From: Hormiphora californensis
Lineage: Eukaryota; Ctenophora; Tentaculata; Cydippida; Pleurobrachiidae
Direction of reading: 5' to 3'
Assembly (NCBI GenBank): GCA_020137815.1
Contig: CM035354.1
Coordinates: 6,400,015 to 6,464,014 of the forward strand
Length of the DNA stretch: 64,000 nt
Shown here: in pieces, positions 46,001 to 55,539 of the stretch
Position numbering within the stretch: position 1 is the stretch's first letter
Layout of the letters: every line of letters begins with the position of its first letter
Translations under genes and position numbers: made by a program
The notes under the pieces: generated by a model
The model's input: the letters and a program-made list of their open reading frames with translations, nothing else
The model's database searches: none
What the model was told of the DNA's origin: nothing

Positions 46001-49000
46001 TGTACTCGTAACGCCTATCCCTGAAGGACCGGACCGTGTTGATATAGAATGGGTGCTCCCTTTGGCATATCGTACTTGCTCTGTCTTCCGTTTTAGTTAT
46101 CTTAACCTGCAGGTGAGCGGGTGAGAGGAAGAATGAGACCATGGGGGAGGAGGAGGGTTGTAGGAGAGATGGAGAGGGAGTGACTCAACCTTCCACTATC
46201 ACAGTATTCTAGCAAACTAAATTCTAACCACCGTTAGATCTAGCAATATGTTGACAACATATCTCTTCCTACTTCTTCCCACCGCTTCAACCGGGGCTGA
46301 TATCGCTCTCAGTATCAGTGAGGCTACTGCTAGAACAGTCTACAGAGACGACGGTCGAGAGGGCCCGAACTGGGCCTTGGATGGCGATACTAGCACGTTC
46401 TATCACTCTGGAAATGACAGCCGACCAGAATGGCTGAAACTTACTCTTGCTAGAGGAGGCAATGTTCAAAAAGTTGAAATAATCAGCAGGTAAACGGGGA
46501 GGGGTACAGGTAAGCGGGGAGGGGGTACAGGTAAACTGCCCACTCCATACTGTCTTTCTGTGAACCATTTCGCCCACCATTTCAATAAAATTTATCGCAA
46601 CAAATGATTTTGTTTTACTCTTAGGTTGGATAGACCTAAGCGACTTCTTGGTACGACAGTTAACCTCATTGGACCTTTCACCACAACAATCTGTGGGACT
46701 ATCAACTCAGTTAATAAACTCGATTTCGTGGAAGCCCAGACCTACACAGTTCCCTGTCCTACTACCAAGGAACTGACTCTCGCCGTTTTTCTTTACGATG
46801 ATATGATGAGCCCGGGCTCTGACACGAAATTAAATTTTCTTGTCATGAACATAGCAGAGGTCACGGTCTATGGATCGACCGCGGTGCTGTCAGGTATTTT
46901 GTTTTCTTCGAATATTCCTGCCTCACTTCTTTCAACTTTCTTGGCTTTCTAGTATAACTCCAACTACTCCTTCTTTTAACGGATGTACTGTACATCATGT
47001 ACAGCTATTCAGGCGACTCAAGTGTAGAACAATTCAATTTAAATATGTAACCAAGATATCCAACAAGCTACAGTCGGACCCCGATTTAACGGCCCCCGAT
47101 TTAGCGGCACCCCGATTTAACGGCAGGATAAATTTCCCACAAAAATTTTTTGAAATTTTTTTATGAATTTTTTTTTTTAAATTTTTCAAAGGTGTATCAA
47201 CCACGTCCGAATCGTGTTTCGAATCGATGCATCTTATTGCATGTCTTGGTAATGAAATTCCCCCTCTGCGCTAGCTCACGGAGGGGTAATAATATCGCTT
47301 GTACGGCGGGAAAAAAATTCCTGTGTCCAAACTACAAAACAGAAAGTTCTAATTTTTTGAACATACCGAGGAAATTGTCTGAGCTACCATTACATACCGG
47401 AATTTTTCGATATTTTGGCCATTAACACTGTTTTTGTTTTTGGAAAACTATGAAGATGCTGGAATTTGGCTACAAAAACCTTCAGAAATGTGCAAAATGC
47501 CATTCCAAAGGTATTAGAGGTGGATTCATTGATAACTAAGCTATAGTCGAGTCAGAAAAAATTCCACAAGATTGGAATTTTATGCCCATATAAGGAGTTA
47601 TGCGACACACCTCTGTTGTTAAACATGTGGTGTAATCGCTACCGGTCGTTACTTTCTGTAGAATTCAGGTCCTGGTTACTATACAAACTAGTACCATACG
47701 TTTTAGATAGGTTTTAGACAAGTTTTCGATAACTTTTTATGAGAAGGTCCCGTAAATTTTCATTTTTAGGTAGGCGGTATTGTCACCCCTATATGCAATA
47801 ATAGGGGTGACTTCGTAACCAATTGCATGTCTTGCCGGTAATTAGACAGTTCGAAGCGAACAGATATGTGATCCCCATGGGGCCCATCGAATCGCAAGTT
47901 ATCCGAGCGTCAAAATTGCGATTCAATGGGGATCACGTGTCGGTTCGTTTCGAACCGTCTAATTAGCGACAGGGCGTGCGATAAGATGCACTGATTCGAA
48001 ACACGATTCGAACGTGGTTGATAAACCTTTGAAAAATTTTCAAAACTTTTTTTGCAAAATTTTACAGAATGATTGTCAATGCTTTGATCGGTGCTCCCTA
48101 TGAATTTTCAGAGAAAAAGATATTTTGAAATTCGAATTCTTCCTCACCCCGCTGAAAGTGCCCTGATTCGGTATGGTATCACGTATCGGTTCGTTTCGAA
48201 CCGTCTAATTAGCGACAGGACATGCGATAAGATGCACTGATTCGAAAAACGATTCGGTCGTGGTTGGTAGTAGTGTACCTTAGAAAATTTTTCATAAATT
48301 TTTTCGAAATTTTTTTAAATTATTTTCCTTTTCTAATCAGAAATGATTATATAATGGACATTGCATTTTGATTTAACACTTAGAAGTGTTTTAGTATAGC
48401 ATTTTGGACAAAAATAGGGTTTTATGGACCAAATAGGCTCTACCCCGATTTAACGGACACCCCGATTTAACGGACAAAACCCTTTCCCCCGAGGGTGCCG
48501 TTAAATCGGGGTCCGACTGTATTTGTTGTTTTGTTGCCGCGGGGGGAAGTTTGTATGTATGTATAGATCGTGTATCTTACCCTTCCATAGGCACGTTTGC
48601 AGTACTCATTAAGCCTCTTCTTGGCAACCTCGGCCCGCTCAAGGGGAGGCAACTCATGGAATGTTTTGGGAACCCCCTCTGAGCTCTTCGTAACCACTCT
48701 CTCGCTCTCCAGCTGCTGCACGATACTTTGATACTCGGCCCTGGAGGCGGGAGAGAAGTCACCCCTCCACTTCCAGTCCATAGTTCTCTGGCACCTGCAC
48801 AAGGAATTGGGTTGTGTGGTGCGGGATGTGAAACAGCTGTATAGACTTGTCTCAATCAGACAGGTCGTTTCCCTCACTTTATCTCTCTCAACCTATTTTT
48901 CTCCTTCACTCAAAAACACGGTAGGAATTACGAAAAGTGCAGCACTGCCGGTACCTTGATGAGGGTTTGTTGAAATCACATGCAGCACAAGTGATCTGAT

Positions 49001-52000
49001 CTACGAGGGCGGTTGGCTGGAGTCGATTAGTTAGGATAATATTGGGATACATAGCACCCACATCTAAATGGTATATCATCGGCTTCTCCACTCGATTAGG
49101 AGTATCACGGAGAGATGTCAGGATCTCTGTTATCTCGGATATCACCTAGCAAGATCATAACAATTAGCCATTAATTAGCGGATAGCTACCGTAGAGAAAG
49201 AAGTGTTGTGTGCTGCAGTAGCGACCAAGATATCTATATTGAAGATATCATGACCCCTGGTTGATATAGTTTTTACCTCCTCGAAGTTGGTCACATACTC
49301 CATTGGTACTTTCTCCTCCTTTTCGATGGCAAACTTCATCGTCTCCTCCAGCTCATCCAGCAACGTCTGGAAGGCAGAGGGGGTAACCCGGAATTTGATG
49401 GGAATATCCGCCCGGAAAACTCCTGACTCCAAGGCTTCAACGTGACCACCCACGTAGGTTTCTGCTTCCAAAAGGTGGCCATCAGTGGTCATTTTACCGA
49501 GTTCTGCCCTTTGCTTGTTTGGAAACACAATGTTCTCCCTGCAGAGAGATATAATGTTTTATGAAGGAGCACCAAGACAATGCATTTCAAAACATTGAGA
49601 TCTGAAACAACCTACTTGTAAGCTTGGACCATGAGGAGCGCCTCACACAGGGTTCCAGATCCCTTTCGAAGGACCTCATCAGGAGGCATTGGCAGGATGG
49701 TACACAGGGCAAAGGTGAAGGGGTGGACATACTTCATGTAGAGGTAATAGGTTGCTACTGCATCTGATACACTGTACGTAGACATCACCTGGCAATGAAG
49801 TATAGTTAATCAAACACCTGTCAAATTAAGTGGTTTGTTAGGAAAGGAGTGGTAGTTGGAAATGGGGCAGCCTTTCCTTTTCATATAATTTATACAGGCC
49901 CTCGAGGGGGTGTAATCCCCATCGAAGGAAGTGCATGATATAGTCACATATATACCTGAGGTTGTTCAGCTGCCATTCTGCACATCTCCTCAGGATCCAA
50001 CTCTACCGGATCATATCTCAACTTGGCCTTGGCCACCGCTTTGAGGTTCTGAGACCCGATGGGCAGGTAGGAGTCTCGCTGGACCCAGTTGAATGCATCC
50101 ATGTGGGAACAATATCTGGATAACCATGCCCCGTTATCTTCTTTGAATCCTATCTCCTCGTACATGTTGAGACCTGGAATACAACTTACTCGAGTTTCAG
50201 TTCAATTACCAATCAACTATGTACTGATCAATTACTAATATGTAACTAACTAATTACTAATCAATTAGTTACCATGAAATTCTGCCCGGGCAGCAACATA
50301 CGGGAAATCAAAGAAATCTCCGTTATAGGTGACAATCACATTAGGAGACAACTCCTGGATGTGCTCAAAGAAACGGACTATCAAGGCTTTCTCATCTGCT
50401 TCATTCATAATGATAAAGGGCCCTTCAAACTCTGGCCGGGGAGTGTACTCAAAGTCAGCAATGTCCTCAGAAACAACCTGGAAGAGGTTATTATCATTCT
50501 TGAAACAATTGAACACTACATGGAAGAAGTTTTAAAATGTTTATTTGTGAACACTATCTAGTATCTATCCTAGCTATAATGATCTATGACCCTGAAATTA
50601 CCTCTCGATTAGTAATGAGATGTCCCTAGTTACCTCTCGATTAGTGATGAGATATCCCTGCCCATCCACCATGTAACTAATCATCATGATGGAATCAATG
50701 GCTGGATCAGGGAACTTTAGAGGCAGCTTCGTCGTCTCAATATCATACGCAAAGACAACCGGGTCTGGGGTATCGATAAGATCTGGTCGGCGCACTATTA
50801 TTGGCTCGTCCGTTCCCTGGCCTGTCACTGAATACCTGGGGAGATGAGGACATGTGTATACCAAGACAGTGCAGTTGTCCTAAAAAGGATCCAGAAAAAC
50901 ATTCGGCACTCTATAAATTAATTAAACGTGTCTAAAATTAATCCAAATGTATTGTTCGTACAGCCTGAATTTGACAAGTATCCCATGGCTATAGACTCAC
51001 CAGTGTGCTACAAAAAGGTCCCGGTCGATGTTTGCTCGGACATTGTAAGGTACATCATATTCCCTCATATCCAGTATGTGTACTGTATGGTCTGTTAGCA
51101 CCTTGGAGGCACCTGCACCTGCTGAAAAGAGATATCGTGTTTCAGGAAATATTGGTCGTGCTACCCAACCGGTGCGTGAGGTTAGGGTCACAAAATATAC
51201 ATAATAAAATGAGAGCTAAGTCTAAGAATATTACAAGAGTACAATGATACATTACGCGGTGTATTATACTCGTCATGTTCTAACCCGTATTTACGGGCGC
51301 GAATTGCGATGGAAGAGGGTTGTGCAAGACAATTACCTTGTTTTGTAGTGTGAGGAGCCATCATCTCCCTGTATATCTCCTGATGTTCATCTTTACTCTT
51401 ATTCTTATTCACCACCGTAGTTATGAACTTACGGACCTAATGGTGAAATGTTAGAAATAAACCCTGAAACCCTGAAACAATACAAGGCCCAGAAACTTCA
51501 CTAGCATTTCTCCAAAGAATCATAGAAGAAGAGAAAACAACAAGAGTGGGAAAGAGTTTTGGGTCGTAGGGGCGGTTACCTTTTGTAGGTCGCTGGTAGT
51601 GAGGAAGGATAACTTGATGTAGGGTTGCTGTAGACCTATCAGATGGTTCTTCAAGTCCAAGTCTTCCTTCTTGACTTGCTCAACAGTCATTGACACACCA
51701 CTGAACTTCTTACTGGAAACCAAGTAATAGTTATAAGACCAAATATAGGCACATTGCTATTGGTCATGATAGGAAATAATGGTATGGTCATCACGTGGTG
51801 CTCTAACCTGAGATAGGAGCACACCTCCTGTTCGTGGCCCTGGGCAGCCCGTACAAAAAAGTACGGTTTGTGTGGAATTGACACTTTGAACCGGGCTCCA
51901 TCCTCCTGTAGAAAGTAGTAGTCCATGCAGCTCACCAGCCTCTTCTCTTCATCTATCATCTCTGTGGGCTGCATGTTGACCATCCACCCAATACGCTCTG

Positions 52001-52346
52001 TGGGCTCCGTGTGCCGGCCATAACCAAACCTGGGAGAGGGAGTGAAGTGGGAGGTGAGTAGGGAAGGAGTGAGGGTGGTAACTGACACTGTCAACCAATC
52101 ATGGTCTGGTATTCCTAAGTAAAACTGATGGGTAATTGTGGTTACTGGGTTTAACGGATGGATAGTGGATACTGGGGCGGTAACTGTGGTAACTGGTAAC
52201 CATGGTTACAGAAGCAGTGGTTTCTATAGTTACCTGATATCAAGTGTATCACTAAACCGGGCATTCCTAACTCTCTGTTCATAGTTTTCATTCGCCGCTC
52301 CCTCCTCTTTGTCTGCATTCTGTTGAGCCTGCTGCCATCCGCCCAT
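29765..52346 (-). CDS. POLE: DNA polymerase epsilon catalytic subunit, 33 exons
   Basis: Leading-strand replicative polymerase with 3'-5' proofreading. Exon starts and ends, 5' to 3': 52346-52234, 52029-51808, 51712-51580, 51436-51337, 51121-51001, 50835-50634, 50477-50273, 50173-49956, 49788-49616, 49538-49277, 49145-48955, 48794-48581, 46106-45984, 45204-45012, 44911-44777, 44679-44559, 44481-44223, 44092-43817, 43661-43505, 40988-40447, 40078-39919, 39715-39495, 39423-39217, 38977-38855, 33865-33750, 33592-33328, 33213-33112, 32922-32809, 32644-32495, 32298-32146, 31032-30856, 30677-30458, 30336-29765. They join in phase to about 2,179 residues (human 2,286). Visible motifs: exonuclease [20 protein letters not shown] and [13 protein letters not shown]; polymerase [38 protein letters not shown] and LDTDGIW; C-terminal cysteine clusters CSKCSSC/CWLCAHC and CTKC/YCSC. 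Introns 12, 19 and 24 hold other genes. The gene looks intact and ordinary in sequence but is exceptional as a host of nested genes. Confidence 0.96.
30656..30760. repeat. 38-bp tandem repeat spanning a POLE splice acceptor
   Basis: About 2.7 copies at 38-bp period (units begin 30656, 30694, 30732). Each unit contains, on the minus strand, a CCCCACTTCCCAG/G acceptor. Only the copy nearest the exon keeps POLE in frame for exon 32, and its first codons come from the repeat. Confidence 0.85.
31203..32101. mobile_element. 0.9 kb foldback element in POLE intron 30
   Basis: Left and right halves are imperfect reverse complements over at least 330 bp each. They include the outer TTAGAGCCCTCCCGATGGGA and the inner TCAGCTTACCTCAAATTAAT blocks, and matching continues, less perfectly, to about 31203 and 32101. 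No coding frame. The core is rich in CACGTG-type sites (near 31473, 31490, 31544, 31578, 31618, 31823). The 36-bp inner block also occurs at 2288-2323. Confidence 0.8.
32647..32672. repeat. (GA)n forming the polypyrimidine tract of POLE exon 29
   Basis: On the minus strand this is a CT repeat ending three bases before the acceptor AG, so a microsatellite serves as the splice-site pyrimidine tract. Confidence 0.85.
33992..34093. repeat. (AG)n tract with GTGAGAG variants
   Basis: Interrupted AG repeat about 190 bp upstream of the nested Cys-repeat gene and, on the other strand, about 130 bp before POLE exon 25, where it reads as CT. Confidence 0.95.
34286..38516 (+). CDS. Membrane protein with four PAN-like modules and a giant CxCxG repeat ectodomain
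   Basis: Nine exons, 34286-34382, 34545-34656, 34772-35022, 35101-35212, 35337-35488, 35618-35729, 35831-36087, 36204-36315 and 36434-38516, join in phase to 1,095 residues. Residues 1-18 are a signal peptide. Four modules follow, each coded by two exons: a half such as [18 protein letters not shown] with a YKTKKK end, and a half starting CNLKKCGHA with a CCLTGTC turn. This resembles PAN/Apple domains. Intron phases alternate 1 and 2, so each exon pair is a symmetric unit. The last exon holds about 80 units of pattern C-x-C-x-G-x-x, grouped in 85-residue super-repeats, then a transmembrane helix ([20 protein letters not shown]), a basic juxtamembrane stretch and a poly-Ser tail. The type I surface topology is inferred. 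It lies antisense inside POLE intron 24. I do not recognise a named family. Confidence 0.85.
36819..37838 (+). repeat. 255-bp (85-residue) coding super-repeat, four copies
   Basis: Copies begin near 36819, 37074, 37329 and 37584. Each starts with an [13 protein letters not shown]-like spacer and then runs through CGC/CAC units. The last three copies are closest to each other. A diverged fifth copy ([14 protein letters not shown]) follows up to about 38160. Confidence 0.88.
41221..41397. repeat. 44-45-bp tandem repeat at the 3' end of the papain-like gene
   Basis: Four copies beginning near 41221, 41266, 41310 and 41354. The last overlaps the C-terminal codons of the papain-like protein; the other three lie just past its stop. 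Confidence 0.85.
41351..42454 (-). CDS. Papain-family (C1A) protein with catalytic Cys replaced by Gly (pseudoprotease)
   Basis: Single exon. I chose the ATG at 42454, which gives 367 residues and a clean signal peptide ([16 protein letters not shown]); an upstream ATG at 42517 would add 21 residues before it. A prodomain of the I29 type follows ([30 protein letters not shown]). The mature domain starts around [20 protein letters not shown]. In C1A proteases this reads QGxCGSCWAF; here the nucleophile position is Gly (codon GGG). The oxyanion Gln, the histidine ([10 protein letters not shown]) and asparagine ([15 protein letters not shown]) are kept, as are several disulfide cysteines. A C-terminal extension ends in an acidic stretch and [10 protein letters not shown]. 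The frame is fully open, so it is unlikely to be a decayed copy. It is nested in POLE intron 19 on the same strand as POLE. Confidence 0.88.
   Translation of the reverse strand: MKLLLILLSQLALTQATDDGLKTILRSPMKTLQLYRKFKGDQHLQYNSAEEDGLRFRLFKQNAHYVAELNDVKGEKAHFELNKFSAMTSAEKESRIGLNRTGSEQPAGSDEEEPPKMMNLKAPSRLFWLDKVTPVKDQGSCGSGWAFAAVGSLETRYAMETGVLRNFAEQECIDCASTYPYKGCNHGRIYHCFDHARRKKHLAGTSDYPYRGARGSCLQRNTENSLVAARIDDYKVIRGFESYNLAALGQGAIAMTIVATDRFTNYAWGILTDKTCNYIDNHAVTGVGYTPDYYLIKNSWGADWGDKGFAKLARGYDSRCRLFYNSRYPILVSTGESEWRKADPATDYGKQDDEEELCPCDKKRMEL
42596..43130 (+). mobile_element. LINE 3'-end fragment
   Basis: The plus strand at 42596-42681 reads [21 protein letters not shown] followed by a stop, the usual C-terminal end of LINE ORF2 proteins. 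A 3' untranslated region with AATAAA near 42946 follows, ending at a TTA/ATT microsatellite around 43105-43130. 5' truncated, inside POLE intron 19 upstream of the papain-like gene. Confidence 0.55.
45790..45858. repeat. Three-stem palindromic structure
   Basis: A 12-bp perfect stem (ATGCCTTTTTAC, loop AAA) is followed directly by a 13-bp perfect stem (CCGGGTGAATGCC, loop TCC). Both are enclosed by a 6-bp outer stem (CCCTGC/GCAGGG). It lies in POLE intron 13. Confidence 0.75.
46248..46952 (+). CDS. Small secreted discoidin/fucolectin-like protein nested in POLE intron 12
   Basis: Two exons, 46248-46489 and 46625-46952, join in phase to 189 residues. Residues 1-17 are a signal peptide ([16 protein letters not shown]). 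The rest resembles an F5/8 type C (discoidin, galactose-binding) fold: [15 protein letters not shown], then [31 protein letters not shown], and the late strand [11 protein letters not shown]. The C-terminus ends in a hydrophobic stretch (SLLSTFLAF), compatible with a GPI signal or simply with the reading frame running past a missed donor at GTATTTT. It is antisense to POLE and no ligand can be named. Confidence 0.65.
47071..48519. mobile_element. 1.45 kb pogo/Tigger-like non-autonomous transposon
   Basis: Begins CAGTCGGACCCCGATTTAAC and ends with its complement, flanked on both sides by TA (47069-47070 and 48520-48521). These are typical of the pogo branch of Tc1/mariner. The interior contains sub-repeats: GGTTCGTTTCGAACCGTC occurs twice, and inverted segments around AAGATGCACTGATTCGAA occur on both sides. 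CCGATTTAACGG blocks are repeated at both ends. There is no transposase frame. It lies in POLE intron 12, beside the discoidin-like gene. Confidence 0.85.
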
Positions 52347-52604
52347 TAGCTATTAGAAGAAAGAGGGACTGAGATATGAACATCAGAAAGAATGTTTGGA
52401 AATGAACCTGATTTGTGTAAAATACGTGACATACAAAGAGAAAATGAAAGTTTGCAAATGGTTGAAAAATTTGAGATGTAAAGGAAATAAATTATGTAAT
52501 TTTAAAACAATTATTTTTCTGTCTAGTTCTGTTTCAGGTCTCTATTACCCCCATCATCGCTAAGGGTTAGCTCCTCTAAAATCTCCAATATCTCGCTACA
52601 ATCC

Positions 52605-54524
52605 TTACCACCAGTGGGCAAGGCTCGCCCCCAAGAGCCCCTCTACATTGATATGATCAAAGTCCTGTGGACACCTCTCGAGTGTCTCCGCCACTGTCCT
52701 GACCGCACACAACCACAGATCGGAGGACGACTGACATTCCAGGAGATAGTCAACCGTGGCACCCAGCCAACTTCTGGGCAGGAGAGGGAGGGCGGGGTGG
52801 TGGAGTATTTCTCGTGACATAGGAGGAGGAAGCAGCAGTACCTGATAGTAGCCAGATTAGGAGCATCTGAGAAGAGTTTAACGGTATCAACCTCAGACGG
52901 GATGATGCAGTACAGTTGAAGAGAGACTAGTTCATCAAACACGGGTAGGAGAGAGATGGGGATACCAGCTTCGTACTCACAGAACGCCATCCTGAGTAGA
53001 ACCCCACCAAAAGAGTCCATGATGAAACATCTGAACTCGGGTTTAGCCAGCTGGTTAACAAGTCCCCGAGATATGGAGTAGGAGAGGCAGAAGTAATGAA
53101 ACTCCTTGTGGGCGGCTCCCTCCCACACCGCCAGGAGGTAATCAGAGAGGGAGATGAGAGTTGGAATTGTGTGTTCTGCCTCATCATCAGCCAGCCATGA
53201 TAGGTAGATACTAAACAGATGAACGGTGAGTGGGGTCCGTGTTTTTATTGTCTGGAGGTAGAGTGCCACCGCTTCCATGGTCGTACGAAGATCTGAGATC
53301 TGTCTCCAAACTGCCTCCCCGGCCTCCTCCAGCTTCGCCAGGTGACTGATACAGTTGCCAACCGTTAGTGCCAGCGCTACCAACTGCACCTCAGTACACC
53401 CCTCCGTTGTCTCGTGTGACCCTTGCTCCACCATCACGTCCAACTGAATCTTCAGCTCAATACCACTTAGATAAAACAAAAGGGGTGTAACAGTGGACTT
53501 AGGAAACTTGTCCGTCAGGTACTGCCCCTTGGATAACACCTTGTACCTCTCTCGACTTGGTATCCGTGATTTTAACAGCCCTTCCACGGCATTAAGAAGC
53601 CTGTCACTGCACTTCTTCCGGAGGGATAGGGTGGGAAATGTTTCCAGCACATGAATTACATCGTGAACAAGTGACACGTTCTCCTCCACCGAGAGAGGTT
53701 TGACCAGTTCAATCCTGTTCACTAGGGCCTCAAGGTGGTCCCGCAGCTTGTTGACAGGTGGATCCAGGGTACAGAGGGTGGCTGACTTCCACAGGTAGGG
53801 ACTGTATCGGCCCAGGTTTACCACCTCTAGGAGCAGTTTATCGGGAATGGTGGCAGTGAGATAGTCCAGAATCTGCTGAAGGGACTCCGCCCCTTCCTCC
53901 TCTATATCGTCTATCATCTAACAAGTGGGTTGTTTAATTCAGAGGTAGCAAGGTATAGGGGTCTAACAGCAGAATGGGTAATAACTTTGATTATACTCGC
54001 TAATGCTCAGATAAAAATGAAATCTGTCAGAGTATTGGTATTTGGTATGGCCCGACAGTGTGAAACGTACCTCAAGAAAAGTAGGAAGATATTTCTCCAG
54101 ATGGGAGATAAACCTGTCCTGTAGGAAACACGTCGCAATGATCTGAACTCCAATTGTTTTGTATAGTGCCGCATTTTCCTTTTCGTCATCCACTGCCACT
54201 AGACGGCACACAAAGCTGATATTGACTGATTTAGCTAGCAGCTCCCTGAGGCAAATGGATTTGTTAGCAAATACTAAATAGCAGATGGGCGCAATACTAA
54301 TAAAGGGTTAAAATATCAGTCAGTCCAATAATGATAATTCCATAAACGGGAGTGAGCCTAGTTACAACACGAATAGAACCCTCCCCCCAACAATACCCGA
54401 ATTCCGGTGTCATGGAGTCTGGCTTGACGGCCTTGGTGAGCAGGAGCAGGTGGGCAAACTTCTCCGAGTCATTGGTGCTGTCCGATAACTTCCTTAAAAT
54501 ATCAGTAGGGACTTTACCGAGCAT
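52605..54524 (-). CDS. NCDN: Neurochondrin homologue
   Basis: Four exons, 54397-54524, 54071-54245, 52842-53917 and 52605-52773, join in phase to 515 residues. The start, DSTNDSEKFAHLLLLTKAVK, is the signature opening of neurochondrin (NDSEKFAALLLVTK-like). The remainder is helical armadillo-like sequence with leucine-rich helices and no transmembrane segment. Human neurochondrin has 729 residues, so this product is shorter. The stop at 52605 overlaps a consensus donor (GTG/GTAAGG), and a further 3' exon is possible. The start codon is 340 bp from a GC-rich stretch near 54600-54670, a plausible promoter. POLE starts about 260 bp downstream on the same strand. Confidence 0.85.
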
Positions 54525-55539
54525 TGCTAATCATGAGAAGGGCGGGTTAATTGACGATAATTTCGCGAAACAACAGTGGGTTTGTTTTGAGTGTCCCATC
54601 TCTCTCTCGCGCACTTCACAGCTTGTTCGCGCTCTCTCGGCTGCCCATCGTTCTGCTCTACCCATAGTGGGGGCACCGCGCGTTACGGCAAATTAGCATA
54701 ATGAAAGGGCCCAGTGTGTCGTGTGTGGGACAATTCTTCATTGAAGCGGTAACGGCTTGAATCAGGAATAAGGTCGCTTGAATGGGAGAATCGGTAATTA
54801 AGAAGAGCGTGTCAGATGCTCTCATGAGCTGTTTTAAAATCGTTCCAATGACTCATAAGGTGATCATGAGAGCAGCGAACACGTTTTTCTTATTTACCGG
54901 AAAACCAATGTAACAAGCTTAACTAATGCGCTAGTCCCTGATCACCCTTGCCTAATGCCTAGCTAGACCCTGTAAGGGGGGGGGGGTAGAACATACCAAG
55001 ATCATCCCTGAGTTTTACAACTTGCTTAGGTACCAGTGGATAACTCACCACAAGGGCCGGGGGGGGGGGGGGCACACATTAGAATTCCTGAGGACGTCAT
55101 TTGTTAATGGTGTCTCACGACATAGAGCGGTTCTATGTAGTCAATATATTAATCACTACCTTGGTGTTATACTGCTCTTGAATCTAGGCAGTACGTGTTG
55201 GCACCAGCTTTATGGACTGAGCGGTATACACTTTTATTATTTTACCAAATGTATATGGTTGTTATTTACCGAAATATTATAAAGACTAAATCTAGCAGTT
55301 ATTCCACAGAAAAAAACCCCGAATGTTCATTTTCTGTTCAGTCTTTACAGTATAGCATGTATTTGTTCAATTTTAAATCGAATCAGGAAGCGCATATTAT
55401 CCAGAAACCTTATTGGCCAGAATTCTCTTTAGAATATATTCCGAACTTCTCCCGAACTTCCTCGTTTTAGACAGTGACTTTCGAATTTTGACAATATTTT
55501 TCTGTTGTACTTCTTTCTGAAAAAAAAACCCCAACAATT
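54525..55539. other. Neurochondrin upstream region
   Basis: No gene. The GC-rich start (54590-54690) is the likely neurochondrin promoter. Two G runs of 12-15 bases (54976 and 55061) follow. 55296-55455 is a diverged copy of sequence repeated at 56957-57060 and 57236-57290. Confidence 0.5.
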
